This document shows positions 6,794-14,537 of a stretch of 14,971 nt of DNA, one piece after another (position 1 is the first letter of the stretch; each line of letters opens with the position of its first letter). The notes beneath the pieces are model-generated. The model was given only the letters and a program-made list of their open reading frames with translations, searched no databases and was not told where the DNA came from. Origin of the DNA: Gammaproteobacteria bacterium (GTDB taxonomy: Bacteria; Pseudomonadota; Gammaproteobacteria; GCA-001735895); contig JARFPR010000009.1 of assembly GCA_029288195.1 (NCBI GenBank), forward strand, positions 1 to 14,971, given 5' to 3'. A program made the translations under genes and the position numbers.

Positions 6794-7768
6794 TTAGTTT
6801 ATTGCCATATTGCCGAGGAAATACTCGCTTATTCCGCGACCGACACTGCTGCCGATACGATCGGCAACTCGTTCAAGCAGGTTGGCCTTCGGCGTGAAAT
6901 CGACAATATCTTCGGCTTCGAGCTCCCGCGCGATACTCCGGGTTGTGCCGTAAGCATCAACCAGGCCCAGCGCCAGGGCCTTTTCGCCACTCCATATCAG
7001 GCCGCTGAAAGTATCGTCGTTTTCTACCAGGCGATCCCCCCTGCCAAGTTTTACCGCGTCGATAAAGTGACCATGGACTTCGTTGAGCATCGATTGCAAA
7101 TGGGCCTTCTGTTCACTTTGTTCGGGTAGAAATGGATCGAACAACCCCTTGTTCTCACCGGCAGTCAGTAATCGTCTTTCGACGCCAATCTTCTTCATCA
7201 GTTCGACAAAGCCGAAAGCATCCATACGAACACCGATCGAGCCAACCAGGCTTGACTGGTTGGCGTAAATTTTATCTGCAGCGGCGGCGACAAAATAACC
7301 TCCGGATGCAGCCATATCAACAACCACCGCGTACACGGGTATGCTTTTATGTTCCTGCTTCAGACGCATGATTTCATCGAAAATATAGGCTGACTGTACC
7401 GGAGATCCACCCGGGGAATTGATCTCGATGACAATACCGGCAGTATCGCCGTGCTTGAAGGCCGATTTAAGACCGGAAATCACGTTCTCGGAACCAGCCG
7501 CCTCGCCACTGGCGATTACTCCGGAAAGCTTTACCAGCGCCGTATGCTTGTCCCCGTCAGCCTCTAAATCCATGTCACCCGAGCCGCTCAGGAATACGAT
7601 AGTTACGACGCTTATATAAACGATGAAAAACAACATGAAGCCTACCCGCCAGCGCCGGGCCCGGGTCTGCTCTTTTAGTGCAGCAAAGACCAGGCGGTCA
7701 ACGATTGACTGGGCCTGTTTATCATTGCCTGGGCTCGATTGGCTGGTACTGGATTCGTTATCTGACAT
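6794..7768 (-). CDS. sppA: Signal peptide peptidase SppA-type serine protease (S49 family)
   Basis: A 324-aa, single-domain S49 protease that cuts remnant signal peptides or small membrane proteins at the cytoplasmic membrane. A polar N-terminus is followed by one membrane helix at about 43-60 (FMLFFIVYISVVTIVFL). The protease domain shows EINSPGGSPVQSA (115-127), the nucleophile S155 in DMAASGGYFVAAAADKI, SLVGSIGV (173-180) and a probable general base K207 in GENKGLFDPF. The Ser-Lys spacing of 52 equals that of Bacillus subtilis SppA, so this is the short form rather than the 67-kDa E. coli form. The ATG start is 29 bases after the rluC stop, so both are probably one operon. Convergent yceF ends 16 bases away with no clear terminator between. 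Confidence 0.92.
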   Translation of the reverse strand: MSDNESSTSQSSPGNDKQAQSIVDRLVFAALKEQTRARRWRVGFMLFFIVYISVVTIVFLSGSGDMDLEADGDKHTALVKLSGVIASGEAAGSENVISGLKSAFKHGDTAGIVIEINSPGGSPVQSAYIFDEIMRLKQEHKSIPVYAVVVDMAASGGYFVAAAADKIYANQSSLVGSIGVRMDAFGFVELMKKIGVERRLLTAGENKGLFDPFLPEQSEQKAHLQSMLNEVHGHFIDAVKLGRGDRLVENDDTFSGLIWSGEKALALGLVDAYGTTRSIARELEAEDIVDFTPKANLLERVADRIGSSVGRGISEYFLGNMAIN

Positions 7769-7797
7769 CTTGATTCCTGTTTCCTGTGCAAGTTGTT

Positions 7798-8763
7798 CTA
7801 GGTGGCCAAACCGTCGTCGCCAGTGCCGAACAGCTTTTCGAACTCGGCAGGCAACGGCGCATTGACGACCAGTTCAGGTGTATATTTACTGCCTGGCAAT
7901 TCAAGGCTGGAAGCATGCAGCATCAAGCGGTTAATACCGCGTTTGCGCATGGCACGATTAAAATCCGCATCGCCATACTTGTCATCGCCTGCTATTTCGT
8001 GACCTTGCGCCTGGCAGTGCACCCTGATTTGATGGGTACGACCAGTGACAAGTTCCACCTGGATAATGCTGTATAGCTGACCGTCTTGCACCACCCTGAC
8101 CCGACTAATAGCCGGTTTCCCGTTGATGTCAACCCGCACGCGTCTTTCCCCGTTGGCAAGATGAATTTTTTTCAGCGCAAGTCCGATCTCGATAGTCTCT
8201 TGTGGCCAACGCCCTTTAACCACCGCACAATAGTTTTTGCTAAGCGATTTGTCCTGCAATGCATCCTGCATTGCCAGTAGCGCCTGTCGATGCTTGCTCA
8301 ATAGCAGGCAGCCGCTGGTGTCGCGATCAAGCCTGTGTACAAGATCGATATCATCGCCCTGTCTTAGCAGGCGCATCGCGTCGATAATTCCATAGTCCAC
8401 TCCTGAACCCGCATGCACTGCAAGTCGCGGGGGTTTGTCTATGACGAGAATATGTTCATTTTCAAACAGTATACTGTGCTCCAGTCGTGTCAGTAGCTGA
8501 TGCGACGGCTTTAATTTTTCTCTTGATTCCAGTTCCATACGCAAAGGTGGAATCCTGACCAGGTCACCAATTTTAAGCTTGTACTCCGGTTTGCAACGCT
8601 TCTTATTGACGCGAACCTCGCCCTTTCTGATGATGCGATAAACGCGGGTTCGGGGCACATTCGCGAGTTGCTTGAAGAGGAAGTTATCTAGTCTCTGCCC
8701 GAGTTGGGCGGCAGAAATCTCGACCAGGTTAACGGCGCTTTTTTGTGGGTTATTTGAATTCAA
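7798..8763 (-). CDS. rluC: Ribosomal large subunit pseudouridine synthase C (RluA family)
   Basis: A 321-aa RluA-family enzyme. E. coli RluC makes pseudouridines 955, 2504 and 2580 in 23S rRNA. An S4 RNA-binding domain (about 23-72: QRLDNFLFKQL, RKGEVRVNKKRCKPEYKL) precedes the catalytic domain with HRLDRDTSG (143-151, catalytic D146), LVTGRTHQIRVH and LMLHASSLEL. The RKGEVRVNKKR stretch and location divergent from rne favour RluC over RluD or RluA. The frame opens with TTG (8763-8761). No in-frame ATG lies near the N-terminus, and no Shine-Dalgarno is evident. The predicted rne promoter begins only four bases beyond this start codon. A TACAAT -10 like sequence (8813-8808, minus strand) could serve this gene. 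Confidence 0.94.
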   Translation of the reverse strand: MNSNNPQKSAVNLVEISAAQLGQRLDNFLFKQLANVPRTRVYRIIRKGEVRVNKKRCKPEYKLKIGDLVRIPPLRMELESREKLKPSHQLLTRLEHSILFENEHILVIDKPPRLAVHAGSGVDYGIIDAMRLLRQGDDIDLVHRLDRDTSGCLLLSKHRQALLAMQDALQDKSLSKNYCAVVKGRWPQETIEIGLALKKIHLANGERRVRVDINGKPAISRVRVVQDGQLYSIIQVELVTGRTHQIRVHCQAQGHEIAGDDKYGDADFNRAMRKRGINRLMLHASSLELPGSKYTPELVVNAPLPAEFEKLFGTGDDGLAT

Positions 8764-8766
8764 TGG

Positions 8767-8795
8767 CTGGCAGTCTGCGGAAACTATGTTATATT
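8767..8795 (+). promoter_or_regulatory. Predicted sigma70 promoter for rne
   Basis: CTGGCA (8767-8772, 4 of 6 to TTGACA) and TATATT (8790-8795, 5 of 6 to TATAAT) are separated by 17 bp. The expected start near 8802 would give an rne leader of about 325 bases. The E. coli rne message also has a leader of more than 300 bases, which supports a start this far upstream. The -35 box almost touches the divergent rluC start codon. Confidence 0.45.
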
Positions 8796-8801
8796 CCCTG
8801 C

Positions 8802-9126
8802 CGTAGCATTGTACTGCCTAAGTTCCAGGCAAAACACTACCAAATCAGTTTTTTAATGGGAAGCAGACTCCAAATAAGGTGTGTTTCCCCAACGAATTAG
8901 TCCGTGGCAAGCGGCGTATTAGCGCTTGGCCCCAGGGCTCTCAGTTACCATAGGCCAATGTACTGCCTCATACAAATTTTTGTTCTGATTAAAAACTTCC
9001 TACTCACCAGCGGTTTACAGGAACCCCTGTACAAGGAAGTGACGCCTGCACAGATAAAAATCGAAAACCAGGTGGCAGAACAAACAAATCGCAGTGCCCG
9101 GCCGTTCAAGCAAGGCAATAATTCCA
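8802..9126 (+). promoter_or_regulatory. Long 5' leader of rne, likely autoregulatory
   Basis: The stretch holds no supported gene and shows several potential RNA hairpins. They are TGCCT/AGGCA (8815-8819 with 8827-8831); TGGGAA with TTCCC (8857-8862 with 8885-8889) after a run of six T (8849-8854); GGCAAGCG with CGCTTgGCC (8906-8913 with 8923-8931, one bulged G, 9-base loop); and a perfect TACAGG-AACC-CCTGTA (9016-9031). In E. coli RNase E cleaves and destabilises its own mRNA through hairpins in a leader of similar length. I could not align this leader to that one, so the shared role is inference from position, length and structure. An AAGG lies about 11 bases before the rne ATG. Confidence 0.5.
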
Positions 9127-11664
9127 ATGAAACGAATTTTAATAAATGCCACCCAGGCCGAAGAGCTCAGGGTGGCGATGGTCAATGGCCAGCTACTTTA
9201 CGACCTCGATATCGAAGTACCCTCTCGAGAGCAGAAGAAGTCAAATATATACAAGGGTAAAATAGCTCGAGTCGAACCCAGTCTCGAGGCCGCCTTCGTT
9301 AACTACGGCGCCGAACGCCATGGTTTCCTCCCGTTTAAAGAAATTGCCAAGCAGTATTTCGGTGATGCCCCGCGGGACAACAACGGTAAACCCATTCTTA
9401 AAGACGCGCTTAAAGTCGACCAGGAGATAATAGTCCAGGTCGAAAAAGAAGAGCGTGGTAACAAGGGAGCCGCCTTAACCAGTTTTATCAGCCTGGCCGG
9501 CAGGTTCCTGGTAGCGATGCCGCAAAATCCACGCGCCGGTGGTGTGTCAAGGCGAATCGAGGGTGAAGACCGCGATGAGCTCAAAAAAACGCTTGCGGAA
9601 TTAACCATGCCGGAAGGTATGGGCGTGATCGTTCGTACCGCCGGCGTCGGGCGCTCCACGGAAGAAATGCAGTGGGACCTTGATTACCTGTCCCAGGTCT
9701 GGAGTGCTATCGAAAACGCTTCCCATGACAAGCCGGCACCGTTTTTGATTTACCAGGAATCCGATATCGTGGTGCGGGCTTTGCGCGATCACTATCGCAA
9801 CGATATCGGGGAAATCCTGATCGATTCGAAGCAGGCTTACCAACAAGCCCACGATTTCATGTCAATGGTCATGCCGGGTTCGATCAATAAGCTCAAACTA
9901 TTCGAAGACAAGTTACCGCTATTCAATCGATTTCAAATCGAAAACCAGATCGAGTCCGCTTTTTCCAGGGAAGTCAGCCTGCCATCGGGTGGCGCAATAG
10001 TAATCGATCATACCGAGGCATTAATCTCGATTGATGTTAACTCTGCGCGTGCTACCAGGGGTAGCGATATTGAAGAAACCGCGAAGCAGACAAATCTCGA
10101 AGCTGCCGATGAAATCGCTCGCCAGTTAAGAATTCGAGACCTGGGTGGCCTGATCGTAATTGATTTTATCGATATGATGCAGAACCGGAATCAGCGCGAG
10201 GTTGAAAATCGGCTACGCAATGCAGTTTATGATGATCGCGCCAGGGTCCAGATCGGACGAATTTCTCGCTTCGGCTTACTCGAAATGTCTCGCCAAAGGT
10301 TGCGGCCGTCGCTCGAGGAATCGAGCCAGATTGTATGCCCTCGATGCAGTGGCCAGGGCACGATACGAGATGTGGAGTCGCTTTCGCTGGCCGTATTGAG
10401 GCTTTTGGAAGAGGAATCGCTGAAGGACAATACCGGTAAGATTCTTGCCAAGATGCCAGTCGAATGTGCGACCTATTTATTGAATGAAAAGCGCGAGAAA
10501 ATTGATAGCCTGGAACAACGACGCGAGGTCCATATCGTCGTTATCCCGGATCCAAAGCTCGAAACCCCGCATTACGAAATTGAGCGCGTCAAGGATAACG
10601 ATACCCATCGTCATGAATCGAATTACAAGAAATCTTATGAGATGACGACTCCTGAACAGCCAGTTGACCTGGTAGAGAGGGCGAGTAGCAACGTTGCCAC
10701 GCCTGAAACAGCAGCCGTACAAAGCATAACGCCACCCACGCCAAGGCCTGCCGCATCGCCACCACCTGTGAAACCGTCTACCAGTGAAAGTGGTTTTCTT
10801 GGCAAGATTGTAAACCTGCTGATCGGGAATGGTGAAAAGCCCACCGAGGAACCGGTTGAGGAAACGCAGGCCAAACCGGAGAATCGTCCGAATCGCGGTG
10901 GTAATCGCGGTCGGCGCGGCAAACCTCGTGGTGGACAAAATCGTCAACGTAGCAATGCAGCGGCAAGAAACAAAGACGCAAACAAAACTGCAAACGCACA
11001 GGACAAAGACCAGGGTGAGTCCGAGAAGTCCGGTACGGGTGAAGCCAGACGCGCTAACCAGTCACGGCCGGGGCGTTCACGCGGTGGAAATCGTGGCGGA
11101 AATCGCGGCAATCGAGCGCGCCAGCAAGACAACAAGGCTTCACAGGAAAATAAACCTGCAGCAGAGACGAAACAACGCCAACCACGTAAAAAAGCCGAAA
11201 CAGACGGTAATCGCCAGGCGCAAAGCAAACCCGATGCAGATGGTAACCGCCGACCGGAGAGTAAAGTGGGAGCAGAGGATAATCGTCAACAGCAGAGTGA
11301 ATCCCAACAGGCTGCCGGGTCTGATTCTGGCAACAGCGAAGCTCGAAAATCGCGATCAAAGAGTACACGAAAACCTAAAGCGGCAGAGTCGAAAGAATCA
11401 CAGGGACAGCAGCAATCTGAAAAGACAGGGGAAGGTAAAAAGTCTGCGGCAGGTCATAAAACTAAGGCGGATAAGGCGAAGCCGGATACTCCCCGCGCAG
11501 AAGCAACCACCGAATCCGTACAATCAAGAAATAAAAATGACAATGGCTCTACTCCAGGCACTGAAAAACCGGAGTCGAAGCCTAAAGTTGAATCCACTAA
11601 TCCTGGGCCGGCTACAACCTCGTCAGCCCAGACCGGCCCGACGGGCGTCGGACAGGATTCATGA
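9127..11664 (+). CDS. rne: Ribonuclease E
   Basis: RNase E is the main endonuclease for mRNA decay and rRNA/tRNA processing, working as a membrane-bound tetramer. I place the start at the ATG at 9127 (MKRILINATQ, as in E. coli), giving 845 aa, rather than at an in-frame GTG 33 bases upstream. The catalytic half has an S1 domain (about 38-120), the 5'-sensor R170/T171 in IVRTAGVGRS, catalytic D303 and D346, and the Zn-link C404/C407 (CPRCSG); the last four match E. coli numbering. The C-terminal half is disordered and shorter than in E. coli (1061 aa). It holds a probable membrane-targeting amphipathic helix (556-568, GFLGKIVNLLIGN), RGG/arginine-rich tracts (587-609, 647-664) and three 12-residue repeats (691-726). 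I see no recognisable PNPase-, enolase- or RhlB-binding motif. Confidence 0.97.
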   Translation: MKRILINATQAEELRVAMVNGQLLYDLDIEVPSREQKKSNIYKGKIARVEPSLEAAFVNYGAERHGFLPFKEIAKQYFGDAPRDNNGKPILKDALKVDQEIIVQVEKEERGNKGAALTSFISLAGRFLVAMPQNPRAGGVSRRIEGEDRDELKKTLAELTMPEGMGVIVRTAGVGRSTEEMQWDLDYLSQVWSAIENASHDKPAPFLIYQESDIVVRALRDHYRNDIGEILIDSKQAYQQAHDFMSMVMPGSINKLKLFEDKLPLFNRFQIENQIESAFSREVSLPSGGAIVIDHTEALISIDVNSARATRGSDIEETAKQTNLEAADEIARQLRIRDLGGLIVIDFIDMMQNRNQREVENRLRNAVYDDRARVQIGRISRFGLLEMSRQRLRPSLEESSQIVCPRCSGQGTIRDVESLSLAVLRLLEEESLKDNTGKILAKMPVECATYLLNEKREKIDSLEQRREVHIVVIPDPKLETPHYEIERVKDNDTHRHESNYKKSYEMTTPEQPVDLVERASSNVATPETAAVQSITPPTPRPAASPPPVKPSTSESGFLGKIVNLLIGNGEKPTEEPVEETQAKPENRPNRGGNRGRRGKPRGGQNRQRSNAAARNKDANKTANAQDKDQGESEKSGTGEARRANQSRPGRSRGGNRGGNRGNRARQQDNKASQENKPAAETKQRQPRKKAETDGNRQAQSKPDADGNRRPESKVGAEDNRQQQSESQQAAGSDSGNSEARKSRSKSTRKPKAAESKESQGQQQSEKTGEGKKSAAGHKTKADKAKPDTPRAEATTESVQSRNKNDNGSTPGTEKPESKPKVESTNPGPATTSSAQTGPTGVGQDS
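11197..11304 (+). repeat. Three tandem 36-bp coding repeats in the rne C-terminal region
   Basis: Residues 691-702, 703-714 and 715-726 of RNase E are imperfect 12-residue repeats: ETDGNRQAQSKP, DADGNRRPESKV and GAEDNRQQQSES. All keep an Asp-(Gly)-Asn-Arg core and a Ser near the end. They lie in the disordered scaffold after the second arginine-rich tract. They may reflect slippage or unequal recombination, or a repeated short binding motif. No function is known to me. Confidence 0.6.
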
Positions 11665-11710
11665 GATCACAGCTCACCCGAACCATTCAAATGACCCGGG
11701 TGAGGTGATC
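11665..11710. terminator. Hairpin terminator between convergent rne and skp
   Basis: Immediately after the rne stop, GATCAC (11665-11670) pairs with GTGATC (11705-11710), and CTCACCCG (11673-11680) pairs with CGGGTGAG (11697-11704). This makes a 14-bp stem with a two-base bulge and a 16-base loop. On the plus strand it is followed by ATTATTTCTC, a weak T-rich tail. On the minus strand it starts two bases after the skp stop but has no T run. It most likely ends rne and also protects or ends the skp message. Confidence 0.7.
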
Positions 11711-11711
11711 A

Positions 11712-12200
11712 TTATTTCTCAAGTTCCTTAAGAATTTCATCGGTGATATTTACTGCATCGCTGGCGTAGGCAATACTCGCGTCAGTAAAGATGAAATCGT
11801 AACCATTTTTAGTGCCGTAGCTTTGGATAACCGCCTTTATCGATACCTGCACTTCCTGCAATAACTCTCTTTGCTTCGCCTGCAGGTCTTCCTTCAGCGA
11901 CTGTTGCTCAAATTGAAAACGACGCTTGTTCTGGATGATATTTTCCTCGGCCTTTTGCTTCTGCTCATCACTCATTACCGCACTATCGGTCTGATAGGTT
12001 TTTTCCATTTGCTGGATGCCCTGTGCGAGTGTGCGCAGGCTTTGTTCACGATCGCCAAATTGTTTCTGCAACTCGGTATTGGCGGCAATGGCTTGCGGTG
12101 ATTGTTCAAGCAATACCTTGGAATTGATGAATGCGGTCTTGCCGGCAGCGTTCAGGCCGATGCTGACCATTGCGAGTAATATAAAGGTTATAAATTTCAT
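11712..12200 (-). CDS. skp: OmpH/Skp-family periplasmic chaperone
   Basis: A 162-aa OmpH/Skp protein. Skp trimers hold unfolded outer-membrane proteins in the periplasm on the way to the BAM complex. A signal peptide is clear (MKF, a hydrophobic stretch, then probable cleavage after residue 18 in GLNA-AGK). The family start of the mature protein, TAFINSKVLLEQSP, matches the short beta strand of the trimer body. A long charged helical region (about 37-120, rich in Gln/Glu/Lys) forms the tentacles. The end (YDFIFTDASIAYASDAVNITDEILK) is the conserved return to the body domain. It lies 16 bases after the DUF4124 gene and not between bamA and lpxD where skp usually sits, so a second paralog elsewhere in the genome is possible. 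Confidence 0.88.
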   Translation of the reverse strand: MKFITFILLAMVSIGLNAAGKTAFINSKVLLEQSPQAIAANTELQKQFGDREQSLRTLAQGIQQMEKTYQTDSAVMSDEQKQKAEENIIQNKRRFQFEQQSLKEDLQAKQRELLQEVQVSIKAVIQSYGTKNGYDFIFTDASIAYASDAVNITDEILKELEK

Positions 12201-12216
12201 GCGTTGATGTCTCTTA

Positions 12217-12735
12217 TTAATTAATTAGGGAATCATGGTCCTGCGACCTTTGCTGGAGCAGTTTCTCGATTTTCTTCGCATCTTCGTAGAGCTTCTTTAT
12301 GCGATCTTGCGAATACGGATTGCCTATCTCCTCCGGGCCAGTTGGTTTGTTCTGGGTCGGTGTTGGTTCGTCCGAACCGGATTCTTCGGGCGCCACGTTT
12401 ACTGCCTGGATCACGTTTGTATTGGGATCAAAGCCCTTGAGGGTATACTCGACCCCCTCTGGTGGTGGTTCGCTGGTAAACTGGATATTGCCATTGCTAT
12501 CGTACCACCTGTAAAAAATATCCTTGCCACCCAGGTCCTCGTCTAGCGGTGCCGTAATATTCGCATCGGAGATATTTGGCATGTCCGGCATCGAGAAGTC
12601 TGGCATTGAAAAATCGGGCAGGCTAATATCCGACAAGCTCATCATGGTCTTACCACTATCATCCTTCAGGATTGTAAAGGGTAACATCATTGCGATAAAT
12701 AATACCGCGATCATAACTTTGGCGAACAATTTCAT
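12217..12735 (-). CDS. Membrane-anchored DUF4124-domain protein of unknown function
   Basis: A 172-aa protein from the ATG at 12735 (GGAAA a few bases upstream). The frame is open further upstream, but that part overlaps serS. Residues 4-23 form a hydrophobic signal anchor. Then come three copies of S-(L/M)-P-D-(F/M) (38-52). The DUF4124 unit follows at about 71-100 (KDIFYRWYDSNGNIQFTSEPPPEGVEY), of the pattern Y-W-D-x-x-G-x-x-x-F-(S/T)-x-x-P-P common in gammaproteobacterial envelope proteins. A low-complexity Pro/Glu/Thr linker and a charged C-terminal helix (about 143-165) complete it. The function of DUF4124 proteins is not known to me. It lies 43 bases after serS and 16 before skp, so it is probably co-transcribed with them and acts in the envelope. 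Confidence 0.8.
   Translation of the reverse strand: MKLFAKVMIAVLFIAMMLPFTILKDDSGKTMMSLSDISLPDFSMPDFSMPDMPNISDANITAPLDEDLGGKDIFYRWYDSNGNIQFTSEPPPEGVEYTLKGFDPNTNVIQAVNVAPEESGSDEPTPTQNKPTGPEEIGNPYSQDRIKKLYEDAKKIEKLLQQRSQDHDSLIN
12580..12624 (-). repeat. Three tandem 15-bp coding repeats, S(L/M)PD(F/M)
   Basis: Codons 38-52 of the DUF4124 protein encode SLPDF, SMPDF and SMPDM in tandem, directly after the predicted membrane anchor. The following MPNIS looks like a decayed fourth copy. The repeat forms a short Pro/Asp-rich stalk between membrane and domain. Confidence 0.7.
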
Positions 12736-12778
12736 CAGGATTTCCGAATCCGCAGAATAATCCAGAGAGTATAGCTTT

Positions 12779-14059
12779 TTACTCTCGAATTTCAGTCGCA
12801 CCTTGCATGTATGGCTGCAATACGTCGGGAATCCTGATACTGCCATCAGCTTGCTGGTAATTCTCCATGATGGCTATCAGGGTTCGGCCCACGGCCAAGC
12901 CCGATCCGTTCAAGGTATGCACCAGTTCGGGTTTACCTGTTTCCGGGTTACGCCAGCGAGCTTTCATGCGACGTGCCTGGAAATCGGTCATATTGCTGCA
13001 GGAGGAAATTTCGCGGTAGGCATCCTGGCCGGGTAACCAGACTTCGAGATCGTAGGTCTTGGTTGATGCAAATCCCAGGTCACCGCCACACAGGATAACT
13101 TTACGATAGGCAAGCCCCAGCAATTGCAGAATGGTTTCGGCGTGCCCGGTTAGTTGTTCCAGGGTATCCATCGAATCTTCAGGCTTTACGATCTGTACCA
13201 GCTCGACTTTTTCGAACTGGTGTTGGCGGATCATTCCACGCGTGTCCTTGCCGTAAGAACCCGCCTCGGAACGAAAGCACGGTGTATGTGCAACAAATTT
13301 CAGCGGTAACTCCTTTGCCTCGACGATACTATCGGCAACAAAATTGGTAACCGGTACTTCGGCAGTCGGAATCAGGTAGAGGTTATGATTCTCGGATTCG
13401 ATGTGAAACAGGTCTTCCTTGAACTTGGGTAACTGGCCGGTGCCCATCAGTGTAGTCTCGTTGACAAGGTAAGGGGCGTAAGCTTCGACGTAGCCGTGTT
13501 CGAGGATGTGCTGGTTTATCATGAACTGGATCAAGGCACGCTGCAGCGTGACCAGCGGTCCTGTCATGGTGACAAACCTGGCACCGGCAAGCCTGGCAGC
13601 ACGTTCAAAATCCATGCCACCCAACGCTATACCAAGATCTATATGGTCCCTGGGTTCAAAATCGAACCGGGGTTGCTCGCCCCACTGCAACACCTCGGTA
13701 TTGTCAGCCTCGCTATCCCCAGCAGGAACCGAATCATGCGGTACATTGGGTATCCCGAGGAGTAAACTGTCGAGCTCGCTTTGCAGCGTACTCAACTCGG
13801 CTTCAGCGGTTTTTAACTGTTCTCCCAGGTTCGCCACCTCATCCAGCAATGGTTCGATGTCGTCACCCCTTGCCTTGGCTTCACCGATGACCTTTGAACG
13901 GGTATTGCGTTCGCTTTGCAGGTTCTGGGTAGACACCTGCAGGGATTTACGGTGCTCTTCCAGCCGACCGAAGGCTGACACGTCAAAGTCAAATTTCTTA
14001 ATTTTTAATTTCTCGACCACGCTGTCGAGATCGCTACGTAATAATTTTGAATCAAGCAT
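12779..14059 (-). CDS. serS: Seryl-tRNA synthetase
   Basis: SerRS charges tRNA-Ser (and tRNA-Sec) with serine in the cytoplasm. I chose the ATG at 14059 (MLDSKLLRSD, the family start), giving 426 aa. The frame is open upstream but that part overlaps crcB. An N-terminal helical arm (about 10-100) forms the antiparallel coiled coil that binds the long variable arm of tRNA-Ser. The class II core follows: TAE (232-234), motif 2 with FRSEAGSYGKDTRG (262-275), and motif 3 with LNGSGLAVGRTLIAIMENYQ (383-402, R392). It starts 2 bases after the crcB stop. The crcB-serS pairing is common in gammaproteobacteria. Confidence 0.98.
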   Translation of the reverse strand: MLDSKLLRSDLDSVVEKLKIKKFDFDVSAFGRLEEHRKSLQVSTQNLQSERNTRSKVIGEAKARGDDIEPLLDEVANLGEQLKTAEAELSTLQSELDSLLLGIPNVPHDSVPAGDSEADNTEVLQWGEQPRFDFEPRDHIDLGIALGGMDFERAARLAGARFVTMTGPLVTLQRALIQFMINQHILEHGYVEAYAPYLVNETTLMGTGQLPKFKEDLFHIESENHNLYLIPTAEVPVTNFVADSIVEAKELPLKFVAHTPCFRSEAGSYGKDTRGMIRQHQFEKVELVQIVKPEDSMDTLEQLTGHAETILQLLGLAYRKVILCGGDLGFASTKTYDLEVWLPGQDAYREISSCSNMTDFQARRMKARWRNPETGKPELVHTLNGSGLAVGRTLIAIMENYQQADGSIRIPDVLQPYMQGATEIRE

Positions 14060-14061
14060 CT

Positions 14062-14439
14062 CTAGATCATTTGTTTTGCGGCGACCAAACCTGCCCAGGC
14101 GCCGAGTATGCATAACAACACGCTGAACAGGATATAGATGATGGCTTTAAGCATTGCATCGTTACCAGCCAGTTGCAGCGTGTCCATGGCAAAGGTTGAA
14201 AAGGTAGTGAAAGAACCCAGGAATCCGGCCAGCAAGCCGATTCTGATTTCTTCACTGACATGGAAGCGGTGCACCAGCAGCACCGATAAAAAACCCATCA
14301 CCAGCGAACCGAGCAAGTTGACCACCAGGGTGCCATAGGGAAAGCCCTGGCCAAGCCATTGGTAGGTTGAGGCCGACATCCAGTAACGGGAGACCGCACC
14401 CAAAGAGCCGCCTGCAGCAATTGCGAAGTAGATAGACAT
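14062..14439 (-). CDS. crcB: Fluoride ion channel CrcB/Fluc
   Basis: A 125-aa Fluc protein. Fluc works as an antiparallel dimer that exports fluoride across the inner membrane. Four membrane helices can be traced at about 3-21, 35-57, 65-86 and 96-121. Conserved signatures are GGSLGAVSRYW (10-20), GTLVVNLLGSLVMGF (36-50, with pore Asn41) and the helix-break segment GFLGSFTTFSTF (72-83) that holds the central sodium site and Phe box. The ATG start fits the conserved N-terminus. No recognisable fluoride riboswitch (GGNGAUGG...CUGAUG type) was found in the 98 bases upstream. It leads serS directly and diverges from queG. Confidence 0.95.
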   Translation of the reverse strand: MSIYFAIAAGGSLGAVSRYWMSASTYQWLGQGFPYGTLVVNLLGSLVMGFLSVLLVHRFHVSEEIRIGLLAGFLGSFTTFSTFAMDTLQLAGNDAMLKAIIYILFSVLLCILGAWAGLVAAKQMI

Positions 14440-14463
14440 TTCAGGTTTGAATTAAAATGAGAT

Positions 14464-14472
14464 ATTGTACCA
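14464..14472 (-). promoter_or_regulatory. Candidate extended -10 promoter for crcB-serS
   Basis: On the minus strand TGGTACAAT (14472-14464) is a TGn extended -10 with TACAAT (5 of 6). The expected start is near 14457, about 18 bases before the crcB ATG. No good -35 is present at 17 bp. A weak prediction that would drive crcB, serS, the DUF4124 gene and skp. Confidence 0.35.
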
Positions 14473-14537
14473 GTCACTAGCAAAGATGCACCCGCATCAG
14501 CGCGAATAAACCGGCCAGGCAGCACTGAATTAATCCC

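Noticed and set aside
8904..9260. A 118-codon frame spanning the rne leader and start
   Set aside because: It overlaps the well-supported rne start in another frame, shows no family likeness, and falls in a stretch expected to be untranslated leader.
10829..11731. A 300-codon open frame on the plus strand overlapping the end of rne in another frame
   Set aside because: It is a shadow of the low-complexity, Arg/Lys/Gln-rich rne scaffold. Its product is a basic low-complexity string with no domain, and rne is clearly the coding frame.
12736..12846. Upstream extension of the DUF4124 gene by 37 codons
   Set aside because: The extra part overlaps the end of serS and precedes a clear ATG with a hydrophobic signal anchor directly after it.
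14060..14113. Upstream extension of serS by 18 codons
   Set aside because: It overlaps crcB, and the conserved SerRS start MLDSKLLR begins at 14059.
14440..14537. Fluoride riboswitch before crcB
   Set aside because: The minus strand holds GCTGATGCGGG-like bits, but the conserved GGNGAUGG core and pseudoknot partners could not be assembled.
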